Positions 49,136 through 59,507 of a stretch of DNA of 64,000 bases are shown piece by piece (the stretch's first letter is position 1; every line of letters begins with the position of its first letter). Below the pieces are notes generated by a model, which saw nothing but the letters and a program-made list of their open reading frames with translations, did no database searches and had not been told where the DNA came from. This DNA comes from Brasenia schreberi (lineage: Eukaryota > Streptophyta > Magnoliopsida > Nymphaeales > Cabombaceae), in NCBI GenBank assembly GCA_036023115.1, contig JAYKKT010000047.1:911501-975500 (forward strand), in the 5' to 3' direction. Position numbers and translations under genes: made by a program.

Positions 49136-49410
49136 ACAACAACTAAGCCTTTTCCCATACTAGATGGGGTCGGCTACATGGATTGTTTGTTTCCACATAT
49201 CCCTATCGTGTGTCATGTTAGCAGTTAACTCACAATAAGCTAGATCATTCTTTATTGTTTCTTTCCAACACTTTTGTGGTCGTCCTCTAGCTCTTTTAAT
49301 ACTTTCCAAATTTAGTTTTTCATACCTTCTTAAGGTTCTTCTTTTGATCTTCTTTCTATATGTCCAAACCATCTTAAACGATATTCTCTCATTTTATCCT
49401 CTATTCTTAC
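49136..49410 (-). mobile_element. 5'-truncated RTE LINE 3' end
   Basis: Plus strand begins AACAACAACTAAGCCTTTTC and continues CCATACTAGATGGGGTCGGC. The minus-strand frame reads ARGRPQKCWKETIKNDLAYC then ELTANMTHDRDMWKQ, the best-kept 3' end of this family in the window, to a break near 49410. No target-site duplication was seen. Confidence 0.85.
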
Positions 49411-49430
49411 ATATGTATATAAATATATAT

Positions 49431-49590
49431 AGTAGAAATGATAGGACCCTCTTGAAGTATATACTTTCACCCTCTACCCGTCTAATTGTTTTTGATGGAT
49501 AAATGGGATAGCACCAAAAAGGCCCCATCTCCAATCATTAAGAGCGATCAGATGGTGGTGGTCCTCTGAGAGTATGACTCTATTATTCCT
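49431..49590. mobile_element. Small MITE between (TA)n tracts
   Basis: Left end AGAAATGATAGGACCCTC, right end inverted GAGAGTATGACTCTATTATT. (TA)n lies on both sides (to 49431 and from 49590). Related in its ends to the element at 52702-52935. Confidence 0.6.
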
Positions 49591-50929
49591 ATATATATAT
49601 ATATATATAATCCCCACTAAGGCCCCAGCTGTAATAGACTTGATTTCTGTTTAAGTATGATAATCCCTTTGAACAAGCCTCCAACTGGTTCTGACTGGAG
49701 CCAAATACACTCTCTTTCTCTTTATATATATATAGGGAGAGAGAAAAGTAATACACCTCAATTAACAGTGAGAGGCATAGGTTCACTTGGGTAGGCCTCA
49801 CTATGCTTACTATAGTGGGGTCCACCAACTCTAGCCTATGGGCATGATTGCGTATTGTGCACAGGCTATAACTCCTATATATGTATTATGTATTATGTTT
49901 ACGTGGCTGACCTAGTTCTTGCTAGTGGTAGTAGGCAGTAGCGAGAACAAGCCATCATATTTTGGAAAAGTTAGACTGATACATGTTGAATCTAATCTTT
50001 TAAGAATTTGATGGCCTTCCATCCTTAACAAGGTTGAGGGCCATCAATCTTTACAAAGTGAGATCTGACACATGATAAGTGTCAAATTTGACCTTTTAAG
50101 GATCCAGTTACCCATTCACATGCTGCTTGTTAGTAACAGAAGTAGAAACCAATTGACACACACACATAAGACTCTTAAAATCTGGCCTAGGTTTTGGACC
50201 AGCTTTCAAGGCTCTTTCTCTCTTACCACTGTCACACCATGACCGCATGTTTGCGACAATCCCTTATGCCGCCCCATCACATGGGATGAGATGAGAAAAT
50301 GACAGGCACAAAAAGCTGGCCCAAAACCAGAATTTATTGAGATATATATATTCGATTATGCACGTTGTTGTGCACCCATTGAAAAGTGGGAGCATAGTAG
50401 TTATTCGTGTACCTTTATTATTTTTTAAATATGCTTTTCAAATTTGCAAATGTTGAAAAAGTAAGAACGGCACATAAATGATTGTTTTGTTGTCACTTTT
50501 AAATGAATGTATAGCAATGTTCATGTGTCTGAGTGTACAGTAAAACATCGTCTTTTTGTAAATTTAGATATGTATGTGATGTATGTATATGTGTTATGTG
50601 TGTGTGAACACTAATGCCTCTTTATCTATTTCCTGCTTTTTCACCATAATTTACACTTAAGTAAGAGAGTGCGGGTCATAAGTAAAAACTAAAGAACATA
50701 TAGGTTCCAGAATTTAGTTTAATAAGCACATTATATATATATATATGTCAGACATGCATTATGTCGCCTATCCTCTCTAGTCAAATAATTAGATTTGATA
50801 TTGTAAGATCACTCAAAAATAGAGTTTGTCATCCCTCGTACTCTTTGTCCATGATCCACTCACTTGGTATGTCACATTTGGGTGACTTGATTTAGTGATC
50901 TACTTTAAAGCATAGATACCTATAATCAT
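49591..50929. other. Intergenic region with scattered (TA)n, no gene recognised
   Basis: Short microsatellites near 49590-49608, 49720-49735 and 50730-50746. GATGGCCTTCCATCCTTAAC and GAGGGCCATCAATCTTTAC near 50000-50060 are a small local repeat. Nothing coding was seen. Confidence 0.4.
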
Positions 50930-51110
50930 ATATATATATGGTGATTCTTTCCTGTGTACGTAACTATGCATTAATGTACACTCTTTTTGAAGGGGGATAT
51001 TGAGGTTACCGTGTGTTCTTTTCATTTTATCATATGCCCTTTAATTTTGCTAATGATCTCAATGCTTCTTTATTAAAGGGGTTCACATGGGTGTGCATAA
51101 TACTATCTAT
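50930..51110. mobile_element. Foldback MITE beside (TA)n
   Basis: Left TATGCATTAATGTACACTC and GATATTGAGG are mirrored at the right by CTCAATGCTTC and GGGTGTGCATAATAC. It is preceded by (TA)n and followed by (TATC)n. Same family as 51575-51800. Confidence 0.55.
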
Positions 51111-51129
51111 CTATCTATTTATATAGAGA

Positions 51130-51480
51130 GTGTGGGAGTTGTTTAACTATTACCACTCTTTATGCGATCAATCGGATGGTGGTGATAAAGTCATCCCTCT
51201 CCCATCGCATTTAATATAAATCATGTGTATTAAATGTCATTGATCTTTGCGTTAATGTTATTTGATGTCATTGATCGCACATACGACAGAGATCGATCTT
51301 CATGTTGATATGATCTTCACATCAATATTGACATGAAGATTTTTGACATTTAATGCATATGATTTGCGTTAAATGTGATGTTGGTCAAGCGACTTTATCA
51401 CCATCGTTCGATTGATTACACGAACGGTAGTGATAGTCAAGCAGTGTCTAGTACCAAATGTTGACTAACAACTCCCATTC
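51130..51480. mobile_element. Foldback MITE with long terminal inverted repeats
   Basis: The left arm 51141-51192 (starting GTTTAACTATTACC, ending GGTGGTGATAAAGTC) pairs with the right arm 51391-51442 (starting GACTTTATCACCATC, ending GGTAGTGATAGTCAAGC). The pairing continues inward through ATTTAATATAAATCATG versus CATATGATTTGCGTTAAAT. It abuts (TA)n at 51487. Non-coding. Confidence 0.8.
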
Positions 51481-51485
51481 ACTCT

Positions 51486-51486
<1 letters not shown>

Positions 51487-51568
<82 letters not shown>
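51487..51568. repeat. (TA)n microsatellite
   Basis: About 40 TA units with one slip, followed by a short GA tract. Confidence 0.97.
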
Positions 51569-51574
<6 letters not shown>

Positions 51575-51576
<2 letters not shown>

Positions 51577-51800
51577 AAGAAAGATGATTTATATGCACTC
51601 TAGCTCATTGCACCTCTTTACAAAAGGAGGAACATTGAGGTCATTTTGAAATTGAACAGTGTATATCAAATGTAAGAAGTGCACATAATTGAGTCGTAAA
51701 TGACCTCATAGTTCATCCTTTAAAAGGGATACATGTGAGTCAGCACGCATCCCTATCGTTGATCAGACTCAATATAACAATCAGGAGCCTGGATACTCCT
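51575..51800. mobile_element. Foldback MITE beside (TA)n
   Basis: ACAAAAGGAGGAACATTGAG then GTCATTT at the left pair with AAATGACCTCATAGTTCATC then CTTTTAAAAGGG at the right. Related to 50930-51110. Confidence 0.6.
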
Positions 51801-52443
51801 AGTGTACCCTAGCATTCGTGTGTATATATAAGACATGTTTTGGACAAGTTTTTTTTGTCCTCTCATGTTCTTTCCTCATTCGCAATATGCCCAATCAAAT
51901 GTGATAGCTCCTTGCCCCACTATATTATACTTAGTGGGGGGGCCTTAAAGCTAGTCAAGAGCCTAACCCATTATATATTTATAAAGAGAAAGAGAGAGAG
52001 ACTTGTCAGCAACAAGTTGGATGAAAACTCATCCAGTGGATGATTCATATCAGACCATTAGTATGGGTAGATTTAAGCCCCCATTTCAGCCCAAACCCTA
52101 CCCCCTCTCTCCGGATTCTCTCTCCCTCTCTTGATTGTGCACAAGACTGAGGCTCACACAGCCAAACTATTTCCAGAGAGACATGGAGAGAGCTCTTTGG
52201 TGAGAGAGAGAGAGAGAGACAGAGATGTGAGCTGCATTCTGGTTTGTGTGAGAGAGAGGAGCAAACTTAGTTTTGATTAGAGAGAGAAGAGAGGATTTGG
52301 ATTGAAATAGGGGCTTAAATCTGTCCCATGTTAGCTGTCTGACTTTAATCTATTCTAAATCAAATGAATGGCTTGGATAGGTTTCCATCCGGTTTATAGC
52401 CAGAATGTTTGCATCCTACAATCCCTCTATCTATATATGTATT

Positions 52444-52512
<69 letters not shown>

Positions 52513-52701
52513 TGTTCTTTCTTACTCTTTGTTACTTTTTGGGCTCGTAAGTATCATTTAGACATTAAAAAGAGTGTATATATAAAGGGAAATTTTATTG
52601 CACTTGCACTCCTAAAAAGTAATAGGGAGGCTTTAGGGCAGGGCACACTAGAGTGTGTATGAGCCAATTTCTCTCTCCCTCTTTATGTATATTATATATA
52701 T
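51801..52701. other. Intergenic region with (GA)n tracts
   Basis: Several GA-rich stretches (51985-52000, 52200-52220, 52446-52509). No gene was recognised. Confidence 0.45.
52446..52509. repeat. (GA)32 microsatellite
   Basis: Uninterrupted GA tract of 64 bp. Confidence 0.97.
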
Positions 52702-52935
52702 ATTAGGAATGATAGAGTTGTTGAGAATATATACTCCTAGACTCTAGTCATTCGATTGTCCTTAATAGATGATAGGAGATAGTGTCAACAAGGTGTTGTC
52801 TTTGTCACATGATGAGACTGTCCATATGACAAAGATGATGTATTGTTGGTGTTATACTCGGTCATCTATTAAGGGCAATTTAATGGTAGTATCGAGAAGT
52901 ATATACTCTCAAAGTATCCTCTCATTTTTAGTCAT
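52702..52935. mobile_element. MITE between (TA)n tracts
   Basis: The left part AGAATATATACTCC, then TTGTCCTTAATAGATGATAG, is inverted at the right as GGTCATCTATTAAGGGCAAT, then AGTATATACTCTC. (TA)n lies just left (about 52685-52702) and just right (from about 52938). Confidence 0.7.
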
Positions 52936-52954
52936 TTATATATATATATATATA

Positions 52955-53002
<48 letters not shown>

Positions 53003-53005
<3 letters not shown>

Positions 53006-53265
53006 GAGAGAATGGTAAATGCGCACATCCCATTCATGTTTGAACAACTTTAAAGATCTTAGTTATTTGATTGGTAAAATAATAGTTGAAATTTAAATGT
53101 AAAAAGTTAAAAAGTAATCATGATACTTTTTGAAGTTGCATTAAATGCACCTAGTTCTGTTTTGTCTTTTTGCTTTAAAGATCTCAACAACAAATCTTAA
53201 AGATCTATTACTTGGAGATCTTTAAGGAGAATTTTGCATGGATGAGTGTCCATGGACTATGTTCT
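53003..53265. mobile_element. MITE-like element flanked by (TA)n
   Basis: (TA)n(GA)n lies on the left (52975-53010) and (CT)n(TA)n on the right (from 53262). Internal TTTAAAGATCTTAG / AAGATCTTTAAG are inverted, and ACTTTTTGAAG sits in the centre. A second copy lies at 58836-59065. Confidence 0.65.
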
Positions 53266-53271
53266 CTCTCT

Positions 53272-53273
<2 letters not shown>

Positions 53274-53361
<88 letters not shown>
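53274..53361. repeat. (TA)n(TG)n compound microsatellite
   Basis: About 23 TA units then about 21 TG units. Confidence 0.97.
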
Positions 53362-53364
<3 letters not shown>

Positions 53365-53663
53365 ACTAAGCTTTTGGGGTTTCAAGTCCCTTTTCTCTCT
53401 TCTGTGTTTTGAGCGTAATCCACTACTTTAGTAGGAGAGTGTATTAAACAAGATATGATGGCCTGAAATTCAGGCCCAAGAGTTTGTTTAATGAACACGT
53501 GTCTCGTACATGCACATTACAAAAACACACACACAAGTGGTGCATTTTGGTTGACCTGGAATTGATAGAATTGAAACCAAAGGCGGTTGGGTGGCTCGGT
53601 TCTGGTTCCCAGTTTTGGTGGAACCAGCATTCCCTGTTTTACAGGAACTGGACCGGTTTAGAG

Positions 53664-53753
53664 TGAAGGATGTTGAGAGATAATGACATGAAAAGGAAGA
53701 AAGAAGAATGAAGGATGTTGAGAGATAATGACATGAAAAGGAAGAAAGAAGAA
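53664..53753. repeat. Exact 45-bp tandem duplication
   Basis: The unit starting TGAAGGATGTTGAGAG at 53664 repeats at 53709 without visible change, so it is a recent duplication in a purine-rich stretch. Confidence 0.93.
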
Positions 53754-55520
53754 TGACAAAAAGAGAATTTGTGAAGGTTAGGAAATGATGAGTGAAGACT
53801 TAAAAATGGGAGGTGACAGATGAGGCAATATTGTCAAAGCAGGCACATGATACCTGTTAAACATATTGACACTACAAACGTCAAAGGGAAAGAATATACT
53901 CATATGCTCTGTATAGATTGAGATGGATAGGCCACATGATGGGACGTATGGGATGGTAGATGCTAACATAGTATACATTAGCCATTTTCACTCGTTAGAG
54001 GTTGAGAAATGTCACGTATACATATGAGATAACTACATTTTGTTCCTTCTTTCTTACTTTGAGGTAAACCTACTTGCTTGCACTTTCTTGTGGCGCTCAT
54101 GGTTTGTTGTGGCTGTCGTGTCCTCCTTGTGTTCTCTCCCCAGTGACCGAAACCAGGTGCTGCCTCATCTTGCTCGTGACTGACGATATTAACTTGCTTA
54201 CATTCTCTGCTCGTTGTCATTGGAATGGTCCACAAATATGAATTGATAAAACCAGCCTGATGTGGATTGTCCTGATAACCCACTCATTTTCTTCTTTTCT
54301 GTTTGATAAGATGATGTCTTTATCTCTCCAATCTTTTGTATCTTCAGCAAAAATGAGTGGAGAGAATGGAGAATGTGCAATGTGTCTCCGCTTTGTTCCC
54401 TTCATCGTGACAGCAAAGAGTCCTCTCTCTCTCTCTCTCTCTGTTCTAACACAGAGACAAGTGGAGAGAGAGTGTAGAGTAGCACTTCTTGTTGACAAAG
54501 AGAACATTTTAATATGTTATTTCTTGACAAAGAGACGAATGAGCAGAGAGTAGGAAGATGGATCCGTTCTTTTTTTGTGGCTCATATGCCAATTCATAAA
54601 TATCTAACCCACCATAATGGGTTTGAGGAATGACTGTCAGATTATTTATCTAATGGTCAATTAATGTGCACAGAATAACAAAGAGAGTTGTCTTCCCTGT
54701 TGAAGAAATTACACAAAAAGAGAGTTCCCTGTTGAAGAAATTATACAAAAAGAGAGAGAACTCTATTATTCTGTTCACTATTCTCGTTTTCATGTGGCAA
54801 TGATGGGATTTAGTTTGCGGTGGTTAAATTTGTTGTGTTCCTTTTCTTGTAGCAATCATATGAATAAGTTCAGTTCCTTTCTTTGCTAGTATTAAGAGGC
54901 AAAGGAGGTACTTGAGTGTTGCATAAGAGGAGAATGGTCGTTATGAAGTATGAGAACAATGAAATCATAAACCAAAGGCCAAGATCCAAAAGAAACCGAA
55001 GAACAAACCGTGTTGGCTTTGTGATTAGGTTGAACATTAGGTAAGAGATTGTCCCTAAAAAAACTAAGAAACCTACGGCAACTGAAGGAGCTATGTCAAT
55101 ATTACGTCACCTACTAGTGACGGGTATCTATTCCTTAAACCCTATCTCTTTTTTATTTATTAGTCATAGTACTGGATTGTAGACACTGAGGTTAATGTAT
55201 ATGTTTGTACTAACTAGTCTCTATTTGTGTCTTACCTTGACATCTGAGGAAGAACTGTGACCTTACGATATCATTTGACCTTTGAAGTAAAGGGCGAAGG
55301 GTGTGTGAATTTAAATTTCTTTTGGAAAAGGTTGTAATTCTTGAGAGGGTTAGACACATTTCAACGATTCACCAAAACTATCACTTTAATATAAAGTCCT
55401 AAAAGATTTTGTGGAGATACTTTTACAAGTTTGAAGACTTTGTGGAGATTGTTAGTATCATCAGTATGAAGTAATTCTTGACAAAGTATTTCGTTATATA
55501 GAAAGAACAATTTCCCTTGG
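53754..55520. other. Intergenic region, no gene recognised
   Basis: Contains a 30-40 bp direct repeat near 54690-54755 (CCCTGTTGAAGAAATTA in both copies) and a short (CT)n at 54425. Open frames at 53978-54553 overlap on both strands with no family match. Confidence 0.45.
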
Positions 55521-55592
55521 ATTACATTACGGTAAGCATCCTTCTGTTCTTAAAAGATTACATTACAGTAAGCATCCTTCTGTTCTTAAAAG
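55521..55592. repeat. 36-bp tandem duplication
   Basis: ATTACATTACGGTAAGCATC at 55521 recurs at 55557 with one base change; both copies end TTCTTAAAAG. Confidence 0.92.
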
Positions 55593-55599
55593 ATTTAGT

Positions 55600-56090
55600 G
55601 ATTTTACTTGGATAGCAAAAAATTCTGGGAGTAATGGGGTCACTTAATATGTGTTTCTTGTGGGTAGTGGTAGTTTCACTTAAAAATCAAAAAAGCAAAT
55701 TATTTTGACTCATTATACTTTTTAGGTAGAATTATGTGCTTTGGATAAGACTGGATTGAAAATTGAATGGATTAAGGGACTTATGTCTAGTTTACTTATG
55801 GTAAAGAAGCCACTTCCTACAATTTCAGTATACTTTGATAGCATGAATACAATTGCTAAGATCATTAGTTTCAAGTACAACCAAAAGAAATTAACACATC
55901 TAAGTCAAACTAAAGTCTTTAAGAACTCTCATGTATCATGGAGTCATGATTGTAGATTTTGTTGGATCTAAAGATAATATAATTGATCATTTGATTAAGG
56001 GTTTATTAATAGTCTTAGTTGAAAAATCTAGGTTGAGGATGAGACTAAAACCTATAATTTATTCACAAGCAGTAGCAACCCAACCTAATT
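55600..56090 (+). mobile_element. Ty1/copia RNase H fragment
   Basis: ELCALDKTGLKIEWIKGLM near 55728, ISVYFDSMNTIAKI near 55825, and in another frame DFVGSKDNIIDHLIKGLL near 55955. These are the end of a copia RNase H domain, with frameshifts and stops. It is a different subfamily from the element at 40430. The probable 3' LTR follows at 56612. Confidence 0.8.
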
Positions 56091-56611
56091 GAGTAGAAAT
56101 CCTACAAAATAGGTTCAATATGGTAGTAACGAGTTGTTCGATGAATAGGATGACACTTTGTATTATGTGATACTTTTAGTATTTGTGTTTGTCCCGTGTA
56201 AACCTAAAGTATCATGACCGAAAGTTCAGCAAGAGAATATTTTCTTAATATGATCGAGTCTTAGGATAGGATGGTAGCAATACATCCTTGGATATGCCCA
56301 ACTAAGTGATTGACATTGTATGACCGCAATAAGAGAATTGGGTTGTTCCCATAATTCAATAACGATGCAAGATATAGATGCATGACAATTAATACATCAC
56401 CCCTAAAGATCACGTCATTGCTTTTTATTATGTTGTTACCAATATACACTTACACTAAGGTTCAAGTTCAAGATGTATATTCACCAAGTTCCTATGAGAG
56501 TAATATTGGATAACTCAGGTAACTGTTGAAATCGAAAGAAATCATTACTGAAAGAAAAATATAATGGTTGGTTTGGGATGATACTTTTACACTATAGGAC
56601 TTTGTGGAGAT

Positions 56612-57448
56612 TGTTAGATTTTATGTTAATTAAGTTGGGTTAATTAAACTCTATGTGGATTAATAATATTTAATTCATGTTGATATCTCAAATATTCAAT
56701 CGATGCATCATTGATGTGAAAGTGCTAAAGTGTAAAAAGTCAAATATGACGGACTCATGCACATGATGACCAAGAGGAGACAAAGTTTAGTCCCATATTG
56801 AAGAATGAGACGAACTCACATGTCCTATGAATCTTTATTCAAAGAGCTTGGGGAGGACATGCGAGATCACACACGCATGTGTACACACGCACGTGTATGT
56901 GTCAGGTTGGGCCAGTGTTTGGGAATTATCTTTCATCTAGCTTTTATATGACAATGTTTTGATCTAACAGTCAAATGAGGTGGAATAATTACATAGCAAA
57001 AACGCTTACAAACCTAAAGAGTCGCATCAATTGAATTGAATCCGTGATCCATCACATGCTCTATAAATATAGGATTATGGCTCTCTAATTTGCACTTATC
57101 TCTTTGAACTCTCTTTCTCCCTTTTGTTTTCTTGTGCCTCCCTCTATATGTGACTGCTTGGAGAGCCCCTGCCTATTTCTGCCAAGGTGATCGAGGCATC
57201 TTCGAAGTTGACTCGAAGTGAGGTATACGTTTTGAGTTGTGTATGTTTTTTATCTTGGGAGGAAGGTGAAGGTACCCGTATGTACTATTAGGGGACGTTG
57301 ATTTCTCTTAGAAAAGTCCGTAAGGGCAAATTGCACGTATAAGTTCTTGTTTTCGGTACGGCTTGTTTATGACATATTTTGGATCTGTTGTTGTTACCTA
57401 TGTTGTATATTGGCTTATGCATGTAATTATACGAAATTTTGTCCAACA
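56612..57448 (+). mobile_element. Probable copia 3' LTR, 837 bp
   Basis: Preceded by GACTTTGTGGAGAT (polypurine-like). Starts TGTTAG and ends CCAACA, the TGTTRG...YYAACA type of copia LTR ends. It contains TATAAATA at 57063-57070 followed by a pyrimidine-rich TCTCTTTCTCCCTTTTG leader, as expected for an LTR promoter. No 5' LTR is in the window, so the right end rests on the terminal motif only. Confidence 0.6.
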
Positions 57449-58190
57449 GCATTAACTGTAGGCAGATTTTTAAACTTGTGGGTCGATTCCCCATCTAGAA
57501 AGGAGAACCAACTTCAACTCATGCAGGCCATCACTAAGAGTGAAATTGGTGAAGCCTCATGAGTTTCAAAATCAGTTGATTGAGGCTCTTTTACTATCAT
57601 TAGCAGCATATATGTTGTTTGAAAAACGAGCTTAGTTGATAAGAGAAAGGCGACGGCCATTTCTCCATCTAAATGAAGCATCAAATAAGCTGTTGCTCAG
57701 TCTCACTGTGTGCATTGGTTCTTGCATGTAACTTGAAAACTTTCAAGTGAAGTGATTACTGTTATCGGTTTGATCAAATGCAGAGGACTCCTCCTTTATG
57801 GGAGAAATGGATGTGTTCTTGTGGATTGGATTGGTGGAGCTATTTGACTTGAGATTCTTTGGGTTTTGGGACGATGGAGCTAGAAATCTTATGGGAAAAC
57901 TAGGCAATATCTGAGGAAATGGGAAAATGCTAGAAATAACTCTAGATCGAAGTAAATAATTGAAATTACTGTAAGTTTCATTAGTCAAACTCCAATGTCA
58001 CACTACTGTTCAACCATGATGCTCTCACCTATTCAGAATAAGAGTATAAGGAACTTTATAAACCTATTCTATGAGTAACTTTCCATGATAAACAAGTTCT
58101 TTTAAATGACAAAGGATGCATCTGTGTGTCGTCATGATCTCTTTGAAGACCAAAGCTAACCAGCCAAAGCTGAACTAGACTAAAATTCGC
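57449..58190. other. Intergenic region, no gene recognised
   Basis: Nothing beyond ordinary AT-rich sequence was recognised. Confidence 0.45.
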
Positions 58191-58300
58191 ACAAAGGGCA
58201 TTAGGTCACCTAGCTAGGTGGTGATCGACTCACAAGTTGAAGGTCATGAGTTCGATACCTGTGGCATACATTAGTTTCAGCCTCCCATTTTCACCCAAAA
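58191..58300 (+). mobile_element. SINE, family A copy
   Basis: TAGGTCACCTAGCTAGGTGG, CTCACAAGTTGAAGGTCATG, AGTTCGATACC: the best-kept B-box of this family. Confidence 0.75.
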
Positions 58301-58403
58301 GAAAATAAAAAATATCCACAAAATAGATCTTCCTCCAAAATTTTTTGGTGATTCTTGGCAATCCCTTGAGCAATAAAGGATTCTTCCAAAATTCATATTA
58401 CAA

Positions 58404-58530
58404 TCGCACCCAGAGCGTTAGTCACCTGGCAGGGCTCTATACTCCCAGAATGCAAGTGGTGAGTTCGAATCCCGAGGGGGTGCATGTGTATGATGTTTGT
58501 GTTAGTCATTGGACCCCAGTTATTAAAAAA
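58404..58530 (+). mobile_element. SINE, family B copy
   Basis: CGCACCCAGAGCGTTAGTCA, CCTGGCAGGGCTCT, AAGTGGTGAGTTCGAATCCC, GAGGGGGTGCATGTGT, then an A-rich end. The B-box GAGTTCGAATCCC is close to the tRNA consensus. Confidence 0.75.
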
Positions 58531-58669
58531 AAGACATTGACTTGCAGACAAGGCACATCGTGTTATTGTGAAACCATCTTCTAGTCCTATGTCAAGAGCA
58601 TATGCTACTATCAAAATAAACATCTACATTATGGTCTATTTGACTCCCAAATGTTTTTCCTTTTTGTTA

Positions 58670-58779
58670 TAAGAGGAGGCCGAAGCATAACACGCACAAA
58701 TACACCTGGAAATTGAACTTCCCACTCGCAGCAACAGCACGAGAGCGCCCTATCATTGAGCTATCGCTTTGGGTGCAAC
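58670..58779 (-). mobile_element. SINE, family B copy, inverted relative to 58404
   Basis: Ends AGAGCGCCCTATCATTGAGC, TATCGCTTTGGGTGC, the reverse complement of the start of the 58404 copy. The two copies form an inverted pair 140 bp apart. Confidence 0.7.
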
Positions 58780-58835
58780 TCCCAAATGCTTTTTACGACA
58801 CAACTATGTCTAGTTTCACATGAAGAAGACGTGGT

Positions 58836-59065
58836 AAACACGCACACGTAATTCATGCTTAATCATTCTTAAAGATTTTAATTATTCGATCGGTAAAATT
58901 AACTATTATAATTCAAATTTAAAAAGTAAAAAAAGTACCCTAAGTACTTTTTGGAGGTATATTATTATTTTGTCTTATGCTTTAAAGATCTGAATGGTTG
59001 ATCGATTGAAATCTTTAACAAGATTTGAATACTGACGTTTGTGCATGGATCATCCTCTCTTGAGT
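58836..59065. mobile_element. MITE-like element, second copy of the 53003 family
   Basis: ATTCTTAAAGATTTTAATTA, TTCGATCGGTAAAAT, AAGTACTTTTTGGAGG and TGCTTTAAAGATCTGAA follow the same order as in 53003-53265. No (TA)n flanks here. Confidence 0.6.
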
Positions 59066-59467
59066 GGAATAACTATATAAATTCTTTGTGATATTATGAT
59101 ATACTTTGATATTCGAAATCAGATGTCTTATTGTTTCTTTTTAACCCTTTTTAGTTTTTTTTTCTTTGCTTAAAGGATTCATTCTCTAATTTTTTACACC
59201 TTTTACAAAAAGCTTATTAATTATTTAATCACGTCCCATGCCAAAATTTAATATAGTTTACTATAAAATTTTAAGAATCTATCCAGTTCCATGACATCTG
59301 ATCTTGTCATTTAAAAGTGAGTAAATTAGCGAATCCCTCCGACTTCCATTACCCATAAGACGCACTCGAAACATGGTATGGACAGGTAAAACGAAGTTTC
59401 TCAAAGTTTAGGGGTTCTTCATAAATAATTAACTTTTGAGAGGGTTTGTGAAAATATCCAGTCTCCA

Positions 59468-59475
59468 TATATAAA
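59468..59475 (+). promoter_or_regulatory. Candidate TATA box of RPS15
   Basis: TATATAAA 40 bp before the start codon. That would leave a leader of about 10 nt, very short, so the true transcription start may use another element. Confidence 0.35.
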
Positions 59476-59507
59476 CTTGTCATCCCTGTCGTCTCCGACC
59501 CGGAGCC

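Noticed and set aside
58404..58530. Possible functional tRNA gene because of GAGTTCGAATCCC
   Set aside because: No complete acceptor, D and anticodon arms can be paired; dispersed relatives show it is a SINE.
59400..59420. Telo-box-like sequence upstream of RPS15
   Set aside because: TTTAGGGGTTC has an extra G relative to the telo-box (TTAGGGTTT), so it is not a true match.
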